Assembly (NCBI GenBank): GCA_964452575.1 | Contig: CAYVMN010000112.1 | Location: 1 to 15,528, forward strand | Direction: 5' to 3' | Length of the DNA stretch: 15,528 bases | Source: CAYVMN01 sp964452575 | GTDB taxonomy: Bacteria > Desulfobacterota > DSM-4660 > Desulfatiglandales > Desulfatiglandaceae | Shown: positions 1 through 6,838 of the stretch, one piece after another | How the letters are laid out: each line of letters begins with the position of its first letter | Position numbering within the stretch: the stretch's first letter is position 1 | Notes under the pieces: generated by a model | What the model was told of the DNA's origin: nothing | The model's input: the letters and a program-made list of their open reading frames with translations, nothing else | Database searches by the model: none | Translations under genes and position numbers: made by a program

Positions 1-132
1 CATATCCACAAACACTACATCTTGTGCCTACTGGAGTCAAGTGCATACCCACATTTATTTTTTTCTCTTGCATCCCGGACAGTAAACATCTATATTACGT
101 TTTAGCCGGATAATCCACAATAGAGTTCTTAT
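1..132. other. left-edge intergenic stretch
   Basis: No supported gene. The stretch is AT-rich. On the minus strand two short frames each carry a Cys-x2-Cys pair (C-P-G-C and C-S-V-C), which could be the decayed or frameshifted end of a small zinc-ribbon protein entering from outside, but the match is too short to assign. No clear promoter or strong ribosome binding site was seen in front of the ATG at 133. Confidence 0.3.
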
Positions 133-1275
133 ATGGTAATTGAGCGACAATTGAAACTTGCCCCCTTGCTTGCGATGAAATCTTTCTTTCTTTTTGGGCC
201 ACGTGCCACAGGGAAAACCACTCTCATCCGCCAACAATTAGCAGAAACTGCCACCATCGTAGACCTTCTGGATTCACGTTACTTCCTGAGGCTATCCAGC
301 AGTCCCCATGAACTGAAATCCCTCATTGCAGCGGCCCCTGCAGACATTATCGTCATTGACGAAATTCAACGCATTCCGGAACTTCTCAATGAAATTCACC
401 GACTAATTGAAACCCAAAACATCACTTTCTTACTGACGGGTTCAAGTGCAGGAAAACTGCGCAGGGGCAAAGCAAACCTCTTAGCCGGTCGTGTCTGGGT
501 CGCCAGGATGTTCCCTCTTATTCACCGGGAGCTGCCTGATTTCGATTTAGACCGCTACCTGCGATATGGTGGCTTGCCTGCTGTATATTTGAGCAAGTAT
601 CCGGAGGAAGCGCTTGATGCCTACGTAAATACTTACCTTAGAGAAGAAATAATGGCAGAAGGTCTGATAAGGCGTCTTCCGCCATTTTCCCGTTTCCTGG
701 AGACCATTGCATTGACCAATGGCGAGATGATCAACTTTACCAAGCTTGCAAACGATTGCCAGGTGCCTCCCTCAACAGTCACTGAATATGTCAGGCTCTT
801 AGAGGATACACTCATTGGTTTTCTCCTCCCCGCCTGGACCCAATCCAAAAAGCGAAAGTCGATCAAGACCGGAAAATTTTATTTCTTTGACCCGGGCATC
901 ACACACATGCTGGCCGGGACTGAAACGCTGGACCGGAACTCCGATCTGTATGGAAAAAGTTTTGAGCAATTCATCTGTATGGAGTTGCGGGCTTACCTGA
1001 ATTACAGGCGAAAGAAGCTCCCCCTGACTTACTGGAGATCAAAAAGCGGTCATGAGGTGGACTTCCTGTTAGGCACCAGGACGGCCATAGAGGTAAAAGC
1101 ATCCAGGAAGATCAGCAGGGATGACTTCAAAGGATTGAAATATTTAAAGGAGGAAGGTGTATTTCAGAATCTCATCGTGGTTAGCCAGGACCCGGTAAGT
1201 ACCCGTACCGATAACATCCTGAGCCTGCCCTGGCAAAAATTTCTCTCTGACCTGTGGAGAGACAGGTTTATCTGA
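133..1275 (+). CDS. AAA family ATPase with DUF4143 / PD-(D/E)XK-like C-terminus
   Basis: A 380-residue protein of the widespread stand-alone ATP-binding family annotated AAA_14/DUF4143. Residues 21-31 form a P-loop (GPRATGKTT), residues 72-77 a Walker B strand ending in D-E, and residues 101-120 hold the conserved LTGSSAGKLRR...LLAGR sensor region. After a winged-helix-like middle, the C-terminal part has SGHEVDF (306-311) followed by AIEVKAS (318-324). That D...E-x-K arrangement is the PD-(D/E)XK nuclease-like core typical of DUF4143. Length is near the family norm, so the gene seems intact. The ATG at 133 fits because the P-loop normally begins about 20 residues from the start, although the upstream ribosome site is weak. 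The biological role of the family is unsettled; members are sporadic and often in accessory DNA. Nothing in the neighbours assigns a partner. Confidence 0.88.
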   Translation: MVIERQLKLAPLLAMKSFFLFGPRATGKTTLIRQQLAETATIVDLLDSRYFLRLSSSPHELKSLIAAAPADIIVIDEIQRIPELLNEIHRLIETQNITFLLTGSSAGKLRRGKANLLAGRVWVARMFPLIHRELPDFDLDRYLRYGGLPAVYLSKYPEEALDAYVNTYLREEIMAEGLIRRLPPFSRFLETIALTNGEMINFTKLANDCQVPPSTVTEYVRLLEDTLIGFLLPAWTQSKKRKSIKTGKFYFFDPGITHMLAGTETLDRNSDLYGKSFEQFICMELRAYLNYRRKKLPLTYWRSKSGHEVDFLLGTRTAIEVKASRKISRDDFKGLKYLKEEGVFQNLIVVSQDPVSTRTDNILSLPWQKFLSDLWRDRFI

Positions 1276-1530
1276 CGGGTCGTTAGCCTTTTACTATGAA
1301 ACCACATCGGGGAGCGTCGGGAGCGGGACGCTGTAGACCTCTGGCCTCGGGGTCATAGAGCCTGCGCCTGGAGAGATACTGCGGGTCCACATAGAGATAA
1401 TTATCGGACAAAGGGAGCTGAGAATCCGAATAGTCAATTCGTGTCTCTATAGGCTCAAGTGGCGCCTTCCTCTTATTGGGTGAAGGCCGGGGCTTCAAAT
1501 TCCACAAGCCGAGATAAAGGAGGAAGAGTC
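1276..1530. other. intergenic stretch, possible unassigned minus-strand ORF
   Basis: This gap separates the ATPase from the hydrolase. A minus-strand open frame of 74 codons (1283-1507) lies almost exactly inside it, but it begins with TTG, has no visible ribosome binding site and matches no family I recognise. A small inverted repeat (AGCGTC at 1313-1318, GACGCT at 1327-1332) has no following T-run, so it is not a convincing terminator. Confidence 0.3.
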
Positions 1531-2247
1531 ATGGGAAAGCACTTCGTTTTGATTCACGGAGCATGGCATGGAGGATGGTGTTGGGACGGAGTCATTAAGG
1601 AGCTGGAAAGAGCGGGGCATACGGCGGAAGCTCCTACTATGCCGGGGCACCAGCCGGCGGATGATCGTTCCATAGTGACATTTCAAGATTACGTGAGCAA
1701 AATCGTCAGCGTGCTTGAGCAAAAGACAACTCCGGTGGTACTGGTAGGCCATTCGAGTGCCGGTTTTCTGCTTCAGAGTGCAGCGCCCAAAGCAGCTCAG
1801 AAGATCGAGAGATTGGTTTTTTTGAATGCCTTCATACTGCCTAACGGCAAGAGTCAGTTCGACCTTGTCCCGCCGGAAGTGGCCCAAGGGATGACTGCTG
1901 CTGCTAATGCCTCATCAGAGAAGTCTGTGCCTGTCGACGAAGATTTTGTCCGTAACATGCTCATGGCGGATGAGTCCAAGGAGAAGCAGGATGCTCTGAT
2001 CAAGCGACTGGTGCCTCAGCCGATAGCCTTGTTCACGACACCGGTGAATACTCAGGAATTCGACAAACTGAAGATTCCGAAGTCTGTTGTGTTCTGCAAG
2101 GAGGACGCATCCCTTCCGCCCGGTGCCTATCTCGGGATGGCAAGGGGGCTTGGGCAGTATGACCTCATTGAGGTTGAAGGTGGGCATGAGACGCTTTTTA
2201 CAAATCCAAGAGTTGTGGCGGACGGATTGCTGAAGGCAGTGAACTAA
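1531..2247 (+). CDS. alpha/beta-fold hydrolase (esterase / hydroxynitrile-lyase-like family)
   Basis: A 238-residue alpha/beta hydrolase, probably cytoplasmic since no signal peptide is seen. The N-terminus has strand beta-3 followed by the oxyanion motif HGAWHGGWCW (9-18), which is typical of the SABP2/methylesterase/hydroxynitrile lyase group. The nucleophile elbow is VGHSSAG (72-78) with Ser75, a G-x-S-x-A variant seen in this group. The acid is probably Asp192 in the KEDAS segment, and His219 in EGGHE completes the triad. The frame is open back to 1459, but I place the start at the ATG at 1531 because AAAGGAGG ends nine bases upstream and the family begins right at this strand. The substrate cannot be read from sequence; it is likely a small ester. 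It stands alone between two unrelated genes, so the context gives no pathway. Confidence 0.9.
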   Translation: MGKHFVLIHGAWHGGWCWDGVIKELERAGHTAEAPTMPGHQPADDRSIVTFQDYVSKIVSVLEQKTTPVVLVGHSSAGFLLQSAAPKAAQKIERLVFLNAFILPNGKSQFDLVPPEVAQGMTAAANASSEKSVPVDEDFVRNMLMADESKEKQDALIKRLVPQPIALFTTPVNTQEFDKLKIPKSVVFCKEDASLPPGAYLGMARGLGQYDLIEVEGGHETLFTNPRVVADGLLKAVN

Positions 2248-2590
2248 CTTTCGCAAAAGCTATTCCGCAAGGCTTCCCAGCTATGTCATTCTGATCCTCA
2301 CGAAAAATGGGGAACCTCAAAAAGGGCACCATGTTCGAAGAGAGTGGGGGAAAATGCGCTTCGGTGACCAATCTTGTCTGGGCTAACCGAACCGCTGCAG
2401 TCTAGGGATTTTCATAATAAATTCAGACTGCATTTGCAACTGGTTTGATCCTTTACGGTGTGATCCCTTGAGAAGCCTAAGCCCTCTTAAATCGCCTCAG
2501 CAGTTGAAACCCTGGCCTCGCTGACGCGAGACAGATCATCCTGGATCAATTTTATAGCGAAAGACCTATTTGCGTCCACCCCTTTACGCC

Positions 2591-2740
2591 CTATTCGTAC
2601 CGTAAGGCCTCGATGGGGTCCATGCACGACGCCTTGCGGGCAGGGTAGAATCCGAAGAAGACCCCGACCGCTTTGTTGCACCTATGCCCAAGAAAGTGCC
2701 AATGCACCCGGAAATTTTCCCTCCCACCTGCACTTCGAAC
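2591..2740 (-). pseudogene. remnant of MacB/FtsX-type ABC transporter permease, C-terminal end
   Basis: Read on the minus strand, 2591-2668 encodes VGVFFGFYPARKAS followed by MDPIEALRYE and a stop. This is the signature C-terminus of MacB-type permeases (last transmembrane helix, then PARKAS..DPIEALR). Just upstream, a different frame gives a glycine-rich segment ending FLGIGATK, which resembles the membrane segment that normally precedes it by some 50-60 residues. The missing residues and the frame change suggest a deletion plus frameshift. No upstream permease body is present, and the start of any full-length gene is absent. The C-terminal motif is clear; the exact extent of the remnant is uncertain. 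Confidence 0.6.
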
Positions 2741-2792
2741 CTGATCCATGAGCCTGCGCCCAGGATCCGATCGGAGTCTTTTTGAATTTTCC

Positions 2793-2810
2793 ATGCTATC
2801 AATGCTATCA
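2793..2810. repeat. tandem 9-bp repeat ATGCTATCA x2
   Basis: Two perfect adjacent copies. A TTGAAT hexamer (2782-2787) and TATCAT (2806-2811) with an 18-base spacer flank and overlap them, so a weak plus-strand promoter is possible but not established. Confidence 0.5.
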
Positions 2811-2899
2811 TATGGAGAAAAGCCAAGGGGATTTCTTTCATTTCTTATGTATCATTATTATAAAAGGGGGAGTTTTTTTCATGATATATACGCGATACA

Positions 2900-2913
2900 T
2901 GGAAAATTTTCCA
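2900..2913. promoter_or_regulatory. perfect 14-bp palindrome, candidate operator
   Basis: TGGAAAATTTTCCA is its own reverse complement. It lies 23 bases upstream of the TATAAT at 2936-2941 and so covers the place where a -35 element would sit. That position suits a dimeric regulator controlling the DUF3795 gene. A related but imperfect GGAAATTTTCC lies at about 2710. The regulator is unknown. Confidence 0.4.
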
Positions 2914-2935
2914 CCTATCCTTATTGTTAGGCATT

Positions 2936-2941
2936 TATAAT
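2936..2941 (+). promoter_or_regulatory. -10 box (TATAAT) for the DUF3795 gene
   Basis: An exact TATAAT 34 bases before the ATG at 2976. No good -35 hexamer is found 16-18 bases upstream, where the palindrome at 2900-2913 ends, so the promoter may need an activator. Confidence 0.4.
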
Positions 2942-2975
2942 ATAAGAAGATAGTACATCAGGAGGGATTAGGATT

Positions 2976-3467
2976 ATGAAGATGAATCCGGATTTTATTG
3001 CTCCTTGTGGTCTTTATTGCGGAGTCTGCGCCATTTATATGGCACACCGTGATAATAATCGCAAATTCAAGGAGCGGTTAGTGAATCTTTACAAGGGACA
3101 AGTTTCCGGTAAAGGTATTCTTCCTAATAGCGAAAACCTTTCCACAGAAGATATTAAATGCCGTGGCTGCCTATCTGATGATCCTTTTATGCATTGCCGA
3201 CAATGTGAGATCAGGGCCTGCACAAGAGAGAAAGGTTACATTGGATGTCATCAATGTAACGAGTTTCCTTGTCAGTATATTGAAAATTTTCCCATGACTG
3301 TTGGCAAGAAGGTTATTTTGCGGGCTATTCCGTATTGGCGAGAGGTCGATACTGAAAAATGGATTCAAGATGAAGAAGCCCGCTATATCTGTCCTGAATG
3401 CGGCAATAAGGTTTTCCGAGGCGTTGTAAGATGTAATCAGTGTGGAGCGAAGTTGGATCTGGACTAG
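2976..3467 (+). CDS. DUF3795 domain protein with C-terminal zinc ribbon
   Basis: A 163-residue cysteine-rich protein. The N-terminus FIAPCGLYCGVCAIY (7-21) is the DUF3795 hallmark, and paired cysteines continue through CRGC (62-65), CRQC (74-77), C82, CHQC (91-94) and FPC (97-99), consistent with metal or Fe-S binding. The last 30 residues add a separate zinc ribbon with CPEC (139-142) and CNQC (153-156). The family is common in anaerobic bacteria and archaea; its function is not known. The start at 2976 is supported by AGGAGGG at 2960-2966 with nine bases of spacing; a second Met two codons later is possible. The gene is monocistronic as far as can be seen, sitting between debris and the tail-to-tail argF gene. 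Confidence 0.88.
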   Translation: MKMNPDFIAPCGLYCGVCAIYMAHRDNNRKFKERLVNLYKGQVSGKGILPNSENLSTEDIKCRGCLSDDPFMHCRQCEIRACTREKGYIGCHQCNEFPCQYIENFPMTVGKKVILRAIPYWREVDTEKWIQDEEARYICPECGNKVFRGVVRCNQCGAKLDLD

Positions 3468-3645
3468 TTTTTTAGAAGAATTCTGGCCCGTGCAGATGTT
3501 GTTGCCCCCTCAGATATCCTCATCGAGATGGGCAATCTTTCCAAGAAAAATTATCAGGCGTGACGTAAAGGGCAAGTTCCTTATCGTGAACTGGTATTCG
3601 AAGAGGGTAGGCAAGACAGTCGGTTTCGGAGGGGTTTTAGATGGC
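3468..3645. other. intergenic spacer between convergent genes
   Basis: The gap separates the DUF3795 gene (plus) from argF (minus). No hairpin-plus-T-run terminator was recognised. The DUF3795 frame stays open for 31 codons beyond its TAG stop (to the TGA at 3561-3563), encoding a peptide ending GNLSKKNYQA that reads like real protein but that I cannot assign. Confidence 0.4.
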
Positions 3646-4566
3646 TCAAGACAAGATGAAGTCCAGTATGCCCGCGGCCCCGTGCATCTTGTTTTCGCCC
3701 TGCTGCCACACTATGGAGCTGGGGCCTTCCATGACTTCGTCTGTGATCTCCAGCCCCCTGTGGGCCGGGAGACAGTGCATGACCGATGCATTGCCATCCG
3801 CCAAGTTGAGGAGTTCGGCATTGATCTGATAACCTTGAAACGCCTTCAGCTTTGTATCTTTTTCCTTTTCTTCACCCATGCTGACCCAGACATCAGTATA
3901 AAGAACATCAGCCCCCCTCGCAGCATCTTTCGGGTCTCGAAAGACCTTGAGCCGGGAACCGCTCTTCTCTGCAATTCGCCTGGCATCCTTGATGAAGCCC
4001 GGATCAGGCTGATATCTTGAAGGACAAGCGGCATTCATGTTGACCCCCGCAAGGGCACATGCCATCAACAGCGAGTTGCATACGTTGTTTCCATCGCCGA
4101 TGTATGCGATGCAAATTCCTTTGAGCCTGCCTTTTACCTCCAAGACAGTGAACAGATCACAAATGGCCTGTGTCGGGTGTGTAAGGTCGCTTAGCCCGTT
4201 TATGACTGGTATTCCGGAATATTCGGCAAGTTCCTCAACGGTCTGATGGTCGTAGACCCTGGCAACAATTGCATCAAGGTAGCTACCAAGGATCCTGGCA
4301 GTATCCTTTAGGGGCTCTCCGCGCTTGAGTTGAAGCTCGCCTGGAGCGAGATAAATGGTTGATCCTCCTAGCCTCAAAGTGGCCGCCTGAAAACTCGCTC
4401 GAGTCCTTGTAGATGGTTTTTCGAAAAATATCCCGATCACCTTGTTTTGCAGCACCTTGAGTGTCTTCCTCTGTTTAACATCACTCTTCAGGAGCCTCGT
4501 CTTCTCAAGGATCTCAAAGAGGTCTTCGCTAGTTAAATCCTTCAGGGTCAGTAATGATCTAGGCAT
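3646..4566 (-). CDS. argF: ornithine carbamoyltransferase
   Basis: Catalyses carbamoyl phosphate + L-ornithine -> citrulline + phosphate in cytoplasmic arginine synthesis. The 306 residues match the usual length. The carbamoyl-phosphate motif S-T-R-T-R is at 52-56, HPTQ at 130-133, the ornithine-binding D-x-x-x-SMG loop at 225-231 and the catalytic HCLPAHRG at 264-271. HCLP and the SMG loop distinguish it from aspartate carbamoyltransferase. The ATG at 4566 is preceded by GGGAG at a good distance, and the following residues (RSLLTLKDLTSEDL) are a normal N-terminus for the family. It is divergent from the HD-GYP gene, about 110 bases from the leader ORF. No other arginine gene is in the window. 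I saw no clear ARG-box operator in the gap, although the shared region is rich in AT repeats. Confidence 0.97.
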   Translation of the reverse strand: MPRSLLTLKDLTSEDLFEILEKTRLLKSDVKQRKTLKVLQNKVIGIFFEKPSTRTRASFQAATLRLGGSTIYLAPGELQLKRGEPLKDTARILGSYLDAIVARVYDHQTVEELAEYSGIPVINGLSDLTHPTQAICDLFTVLEVKGRLKGICIAYIGDGNNVCNSLLMACALAGVNMNAACPSRYQPDPGFIKDARRIAEKSGSRLKVFRDPKDAARGADVLYTDVWVSMGEEKEKDTKLKAFQGYQINAELLNLADGNASVMHCLPAHRGLEITDEVMEGPSSIVWQQGENKMHGAAGILDFILS

Positions 4567-4621
4567 TCATTTTCTCCCTTCCTCATTTTCGCCCTTTCCC
4601 CCCTCTTTCAGGCCAATAGTT

Positions 4622-4650
4622 TTGACAAGCAAAGCCGTCTGTCCTATAGT
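4622..4650 (+). promoter_or_regulatory. sigma70-type promoter for leader ORF and HD-GYP gene
   Basis: TTGACA at 4622-4627 and TATAGT at 4645-4650 are separated by exactly 17 bases: a perfect -35 and a five-of-six -10. The start of transcription would be near 4657, only about 20 bases before the leader ATG at 4677. Confidence 0.7.
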
Positions 4651-4667
4651 ATGTATAATGTATAGGA
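4642..4667. promoter_or_regulatory. inverted repeat overlapping -10 and leader ribosome site
   Basis: TCCTATA (4642-4648) and TATAGGA (4661-4667) form a perfect 7-bp inverted repeat with a 12-base centre. Inside lies a tandem ATGTATA x2 (4651-4664). The element spans the -10 box, the expected start site and the AGGAG of the leader ORF, so it could be a repressor operator. Confidence 0.4.
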
Positions 4668-4676
4668 GATCAGGGC

Positions 4677-4769
4677 ATGAATAAGGCCAAATATGCTACA
4701 CCCGTGGACTGGATCTTGTCAACTGGGGTAAAGTCAACAGGATTGGTAGGTCCTAAAATTGGCGAATAA
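4677..4769 (+). CDS. 30-residue leader ORF coupled to HD-GYP gene
   Basis: A short open frame too small for usual gene calling. It starts MNKAKYATPVDWILSTG and ends VGPKIGE. The AGGAG at 4664-4668 with eight bases of spacing is the best ribosome site in this region, and the frame stands directly behind the strong promoter. Its stop at 4767-4769 overlaps the TTG start of the HD-GYP gene (4759) by 11 bases, an arrangement expected for translational coupling. I recognise no family. The alternative is that it is the true N-terminus of the HD-GYP protein, separated by a frameshift or by a sequencing error. Confidence 0.5.
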   Translation: MNKAKYATPVDWILSTGVKSTGLVGPKIGE

Positions 4770-5586
4770 CAACAGGGAAAGATATGGCCAATATGGTGCC
4801 TCTCCGGATGAGGTAAAGAAGCTGATCTCCATCCTAGAAGAGGTGGCAAATGGCAAGTACTCTAATGATATAATGGAGTTCACCAAGCCTGGCCATTCGG
4901 AAACCATCCAGAGGATTGCCGAGGCGGTTGGGATAATGATGGTGAAGGTGGAGGCCAGAGAGATCCGGCTGGAGCAATTAATAGAAGAGCTACGTGAACT
5001 GAATGCCCTTTTGAAGAAAAACATCATCCAGACCGTTATCACCATTGCCAATGCCCTTGGGGCAAGGGACCGATACACCGAGGGGCACGCCCAGAGGGTG
5101 GCGATCTATGCAGAGAGGCTTGCCCGTACGCTTGAACTTCCAGAACAAGATGTCGAGAACATCAGGATCGGGGGCATGCTCCACGACATCGGGAAGATCG
5201 GGTTCAGCGACCGGATGTTTACCAGCAAGGATGTCAAGATCTCGGAGGGGATGATCGAAGAAATCCGCCATCACCCCAAGATCGGAGCAAACATCCTCAA
5301 AGACATAGAGTTCCTCGGACCTGTCCTGGATTACGTCCGCCACCACCATGAAAGTATCGACGGCACGGGTTATCCCGATGGCCTCAAAGATAATGAGATC
5401 CCCATCGGGGCCAAGATCATAAGCGTTGCCGATTGCTTTGATGCCATTACAACTGAAAGGTCTTACCAGAAACGGAGAGACAAAGAGGAGGCCTATGCCA
5501 TTTTGAGAAGTCTGAAAGGGAGAGGTCTGTCTTCCGAGCTTGTAGAGGCATTTATTGAGGAGATAAAACAAAACGAAATGCTTTGA
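4759..5586 (+). CDS. HD-GYP domain cyclic-di-GMP phosphodiesterase
   Basis: A soluble 275-residue protein predicted to hydrolyse c-di-GMP. Residues 20-90 form a helical, HAMP/coiled-coil-like sensor or dimerisation segment without membrane helices. The HD-GYP domain follows, with RDRYTEGHAQRV (103-113), HDIGKIG (142-148), H171, the H-H-H triplet (195-197), DGTGYPDGL (201-209) and D225. All metal ligands and the GYP signature are present, so it should be active. The frame is open upstream only to the TAG at 4747, so TTG at 4759 is the only start near the N-terminus, with a modest AGG upstream. Expression may depend on the overlapping leader ORF. It ends 10 bases from the convergent PP2C regulator gene, the last gene of the chemosensory operon, which suggests but does not prove a functional link. 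No GGDEF partner is in the window. Confidence 0.9.
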   Translation: MANNNRERYGQYGASPDEVKKLISILEEVANGKYSNDIMEFTKPGHSETIQRIAEAVGIMMVKVEAREIRLEQLIEELRELNALLKKNIIQTVITIANALGARDRYTEGHAQRVAIYAERLARTLELPEQDVENIRIGGMLHDIGKIGFSDRMFTSKDVKISEGMIEEIRHHPKIGANILKDIEFLGPVLDYVRHHHESIDGTGYPDGLKDNEIPIGAKIISVADCFDAITTERSYQKRRDKEEAYAILRSLKGRGLSSELVEAFIEEIKQNEML

Positions 5587-5596
5587 TGGCCTCGTA

Positions 5597-6811
5597 CTAA
5601 AGGTTAAATTCCAACAGGGAGACGTCATCCTCAAATGTCTCCACACCCTGGGCTCGTCTGACCTCCGCAATTATGTCGTTCACTGTTGAATCACCTTTAC
5701 GGCGGATACCCGTTACTAGCCTCACAAAGTCCTCCAGCTTCCACATTATGCCCTCAGATGTGGTTATCTCATAGGCACCGTCGCTATAAATGTACAGTTT
5801 GGCAAACGGTTTCAATTTGAGGCTGGCGCTTTGATACTCCAGCCCAGGCATTGCCCCTATGGCAACCCCGCCAGCATTTAGGAGGACCGTCTCGCTGTCC
5901 TGAGGTGAATTCCCCAATATTGCAATCGCTGGAGGATGCCCTCCACTGGCAAAGACCAGATCCCTTCTGCCTTGATGGTAGACCCCATACCAAATAGTAA
6001 AGAACATGTTGTTATGTCTTTCCATTTGGTAGATCGCATTGAGGGTTGCCAACACGTGGCCGGGATCCCGGAAGTCTTTGGCGGGCAATGATTCAGACCG
6101 CAGGGCGTTGATTACTGATACGGAAAGAAGGGCAGCGCCTACGCCATGCCCGCACACGTCCAACAGGTACATGGCAAAGTGATCCTCGTCTATCCAGTGA
6201 TAGCCAAAGGAGTCGCCGCCTAGGGATGTGGAGGGAATAAAAAGCCAGTCGGCCTTGATATCTCCGTTGAGAGGGGGGGGGATCAAAGAACGAACGTACT
6301 CAGCAGCCTGATTCAATTCGTTGGTAAGCGCCTTCTGGCTTGCCATGAGGGCCTTATACGCCTCGTCACGCTCCAGGAGCGAGATGTAGCCCCTCGAATG
6401 GTGTCTGATGCGGGCAATAAGCTCGATCTTGTCAGGCAACTTTACCAGATAATCATTGGCCCCCAAAGCGAATGCCTCTGCCTTGGTAGCAGGTTCCTCT
6501 TTGGTGGATAGGACAATCAATGGAATATTGCGGGTCTTCTCACTGGCCCGCAAGAACTTTGCCAAGGTGAGTCCATCTATCTCCGGCATAACCAGGTCCA
6601 GGAGGATAACGGTCGGAGAAATATCACAGGCCATCTGAACGGCCTTGGCGGGGTCTTGGCAGTAATGAAAGGCAATATCGGGTTCGTCTGCCAGCACACG
6701 ACGGACCGCCTCACAGATGATGACCTGATCGTCAATCAATAAGACCGTAATGGGACTTACGGTTACACCGATCGGACGTTCGTCCAGCCCTTGGGCCATG
6801 TTGCTCATCAC
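5597..6811 (-). CDS. response regulator: WspR-like receiver fused to SpoIIE/PP2C phosphatase
   Basis: A 404-residue output regulator. The receiver spans about 21-145, with the acidic pair D27/D28, phospho-acceptor D72 (LLDLVMP) and K124 within GANDYLVKLPDKIEL. This wording, with the RIRHHSRGYI tail, is that of WspR-type receivers. A helical linker (145-175) leads to a PP2C domain of the SpoIIE/RsbU type: LIPPPLNGD (176-184), SLGGDSF (196-202), LLDVCGHGVGAALLS (216-230), ASGGHPP (288-294), YSDGAYE (342-348) and EDDVSLL (394-400). The metal-binding aspartates are present. It probably dephosphorylates an anti-sigma-factor antagonist (STAS) or similar protein when phosphorylated by CheA; no such partner is in the window. 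GTG at 6811 or ATG at 6808 could start it; AGAGGAG at 6821-6827 fits GTG best. It is the last gene of the operon, 27 bases after the MBL gene. Confidence 0.92.
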   Translation of the reverse strand: MMSNMAQGLDERPIGVTVSPITVLLIDDQVIICEAVRRVLADEPDIAFHYCQDPAKAVQMACDISPTVILLDLVMPEIDGLTLAKFLRASEKTRNIPLIVLSTKEEPATKAEAFALGANDYLVKLPDKIELIARIRHHSRGYISLLERDEAYKALMASQKALTNELNQAAEYVRSLIPPPLNGDIKADWLFIPSTSLGGDSFGYHWIDEDHFAMYLLDVCGHGVGAALLSVSVINALRSESLPAKDFRDPGHVLATLNAIYQMERHNNMFFTIWYGVYHQGRRDLVFASGGHPPAIAILGNSPQDSETVLLNAGGVAIGAMPGLEYQSASLKLKPFAKLYIYSDGAYEITTSEGIMWKLEDFVRLVTGIRRKGDSTVNDIIAEVRRAQGVETFEDDVSLLEFNL

Positions 6812-6838
6812 GATCCCACGCTCCTCTGGTATCGTTGC

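Larger units (their letters stand above)
2248..2975. other. 728-base non-coding region with gene debris and regulatory signals
   Basis: No intact gene. The left part (2248-2590) holds nothing I can support beyond a minimal hairpin (CTCGC/GCGAG, 2517-2530). The middle (about 2591-2740, minus strand) is the decayed end of an ABC permease gene, listed separately. To its right are a perfect tandem repeat ATGCTATCA x2 at 2793-2810 and then AT-rich DNA with a 14-bp palindrome and a -10-like box serving the DUF3795 gene. Confidence 0.6.

Noticed and set aside
1..132. zinc-ribbon gene fragment on the minus strand at the left edge
   Set aside because: Only two short cysteine pairs in different frames; cannot be supported.
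1313..1332. hairpin AGCGTC/GACGCT as terminator of the ATPase gene
   Set aside because: Short stem, 8-base loop and no T-run.
1283..1507. 74-codon minus-strand ORF in the gap before the hydrolase
   Set aside because: TTG start, no ribosome site, no recognisable family; kept only as a comment on the intergenic stretch.
1459..1530. 24-residue N-terminal extension of the hydrolase
   Set aside because: The ribosome site lies directly before the ATG at 1531, and the extension is not protein-like for this family.
3465..3563. TAG in the DUF3795 gene as a pyrrolysine codon
   Set aside because: No pyl genes or methylamine context, and the zinc ribbon ends naturally at the stop.
3442..4020. 192-codon plus-strand ORF opposite argF
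   Set aside because: Mostly antisense to a clear ornithine carbamoyltransferase gene; no family features.
4622..4659. TTGACA paired with the exact TATAAT at 4654-4659
   Set aside because: The spacer would be 26 bases; the TATAGT at 4645 with a 17-base spacer is far better.
4990..5670. 226-codon minus-strand ORF opposite the HD-GYP gene
   Set aside because: Antisense shadow of an intact HD-GYP domain.
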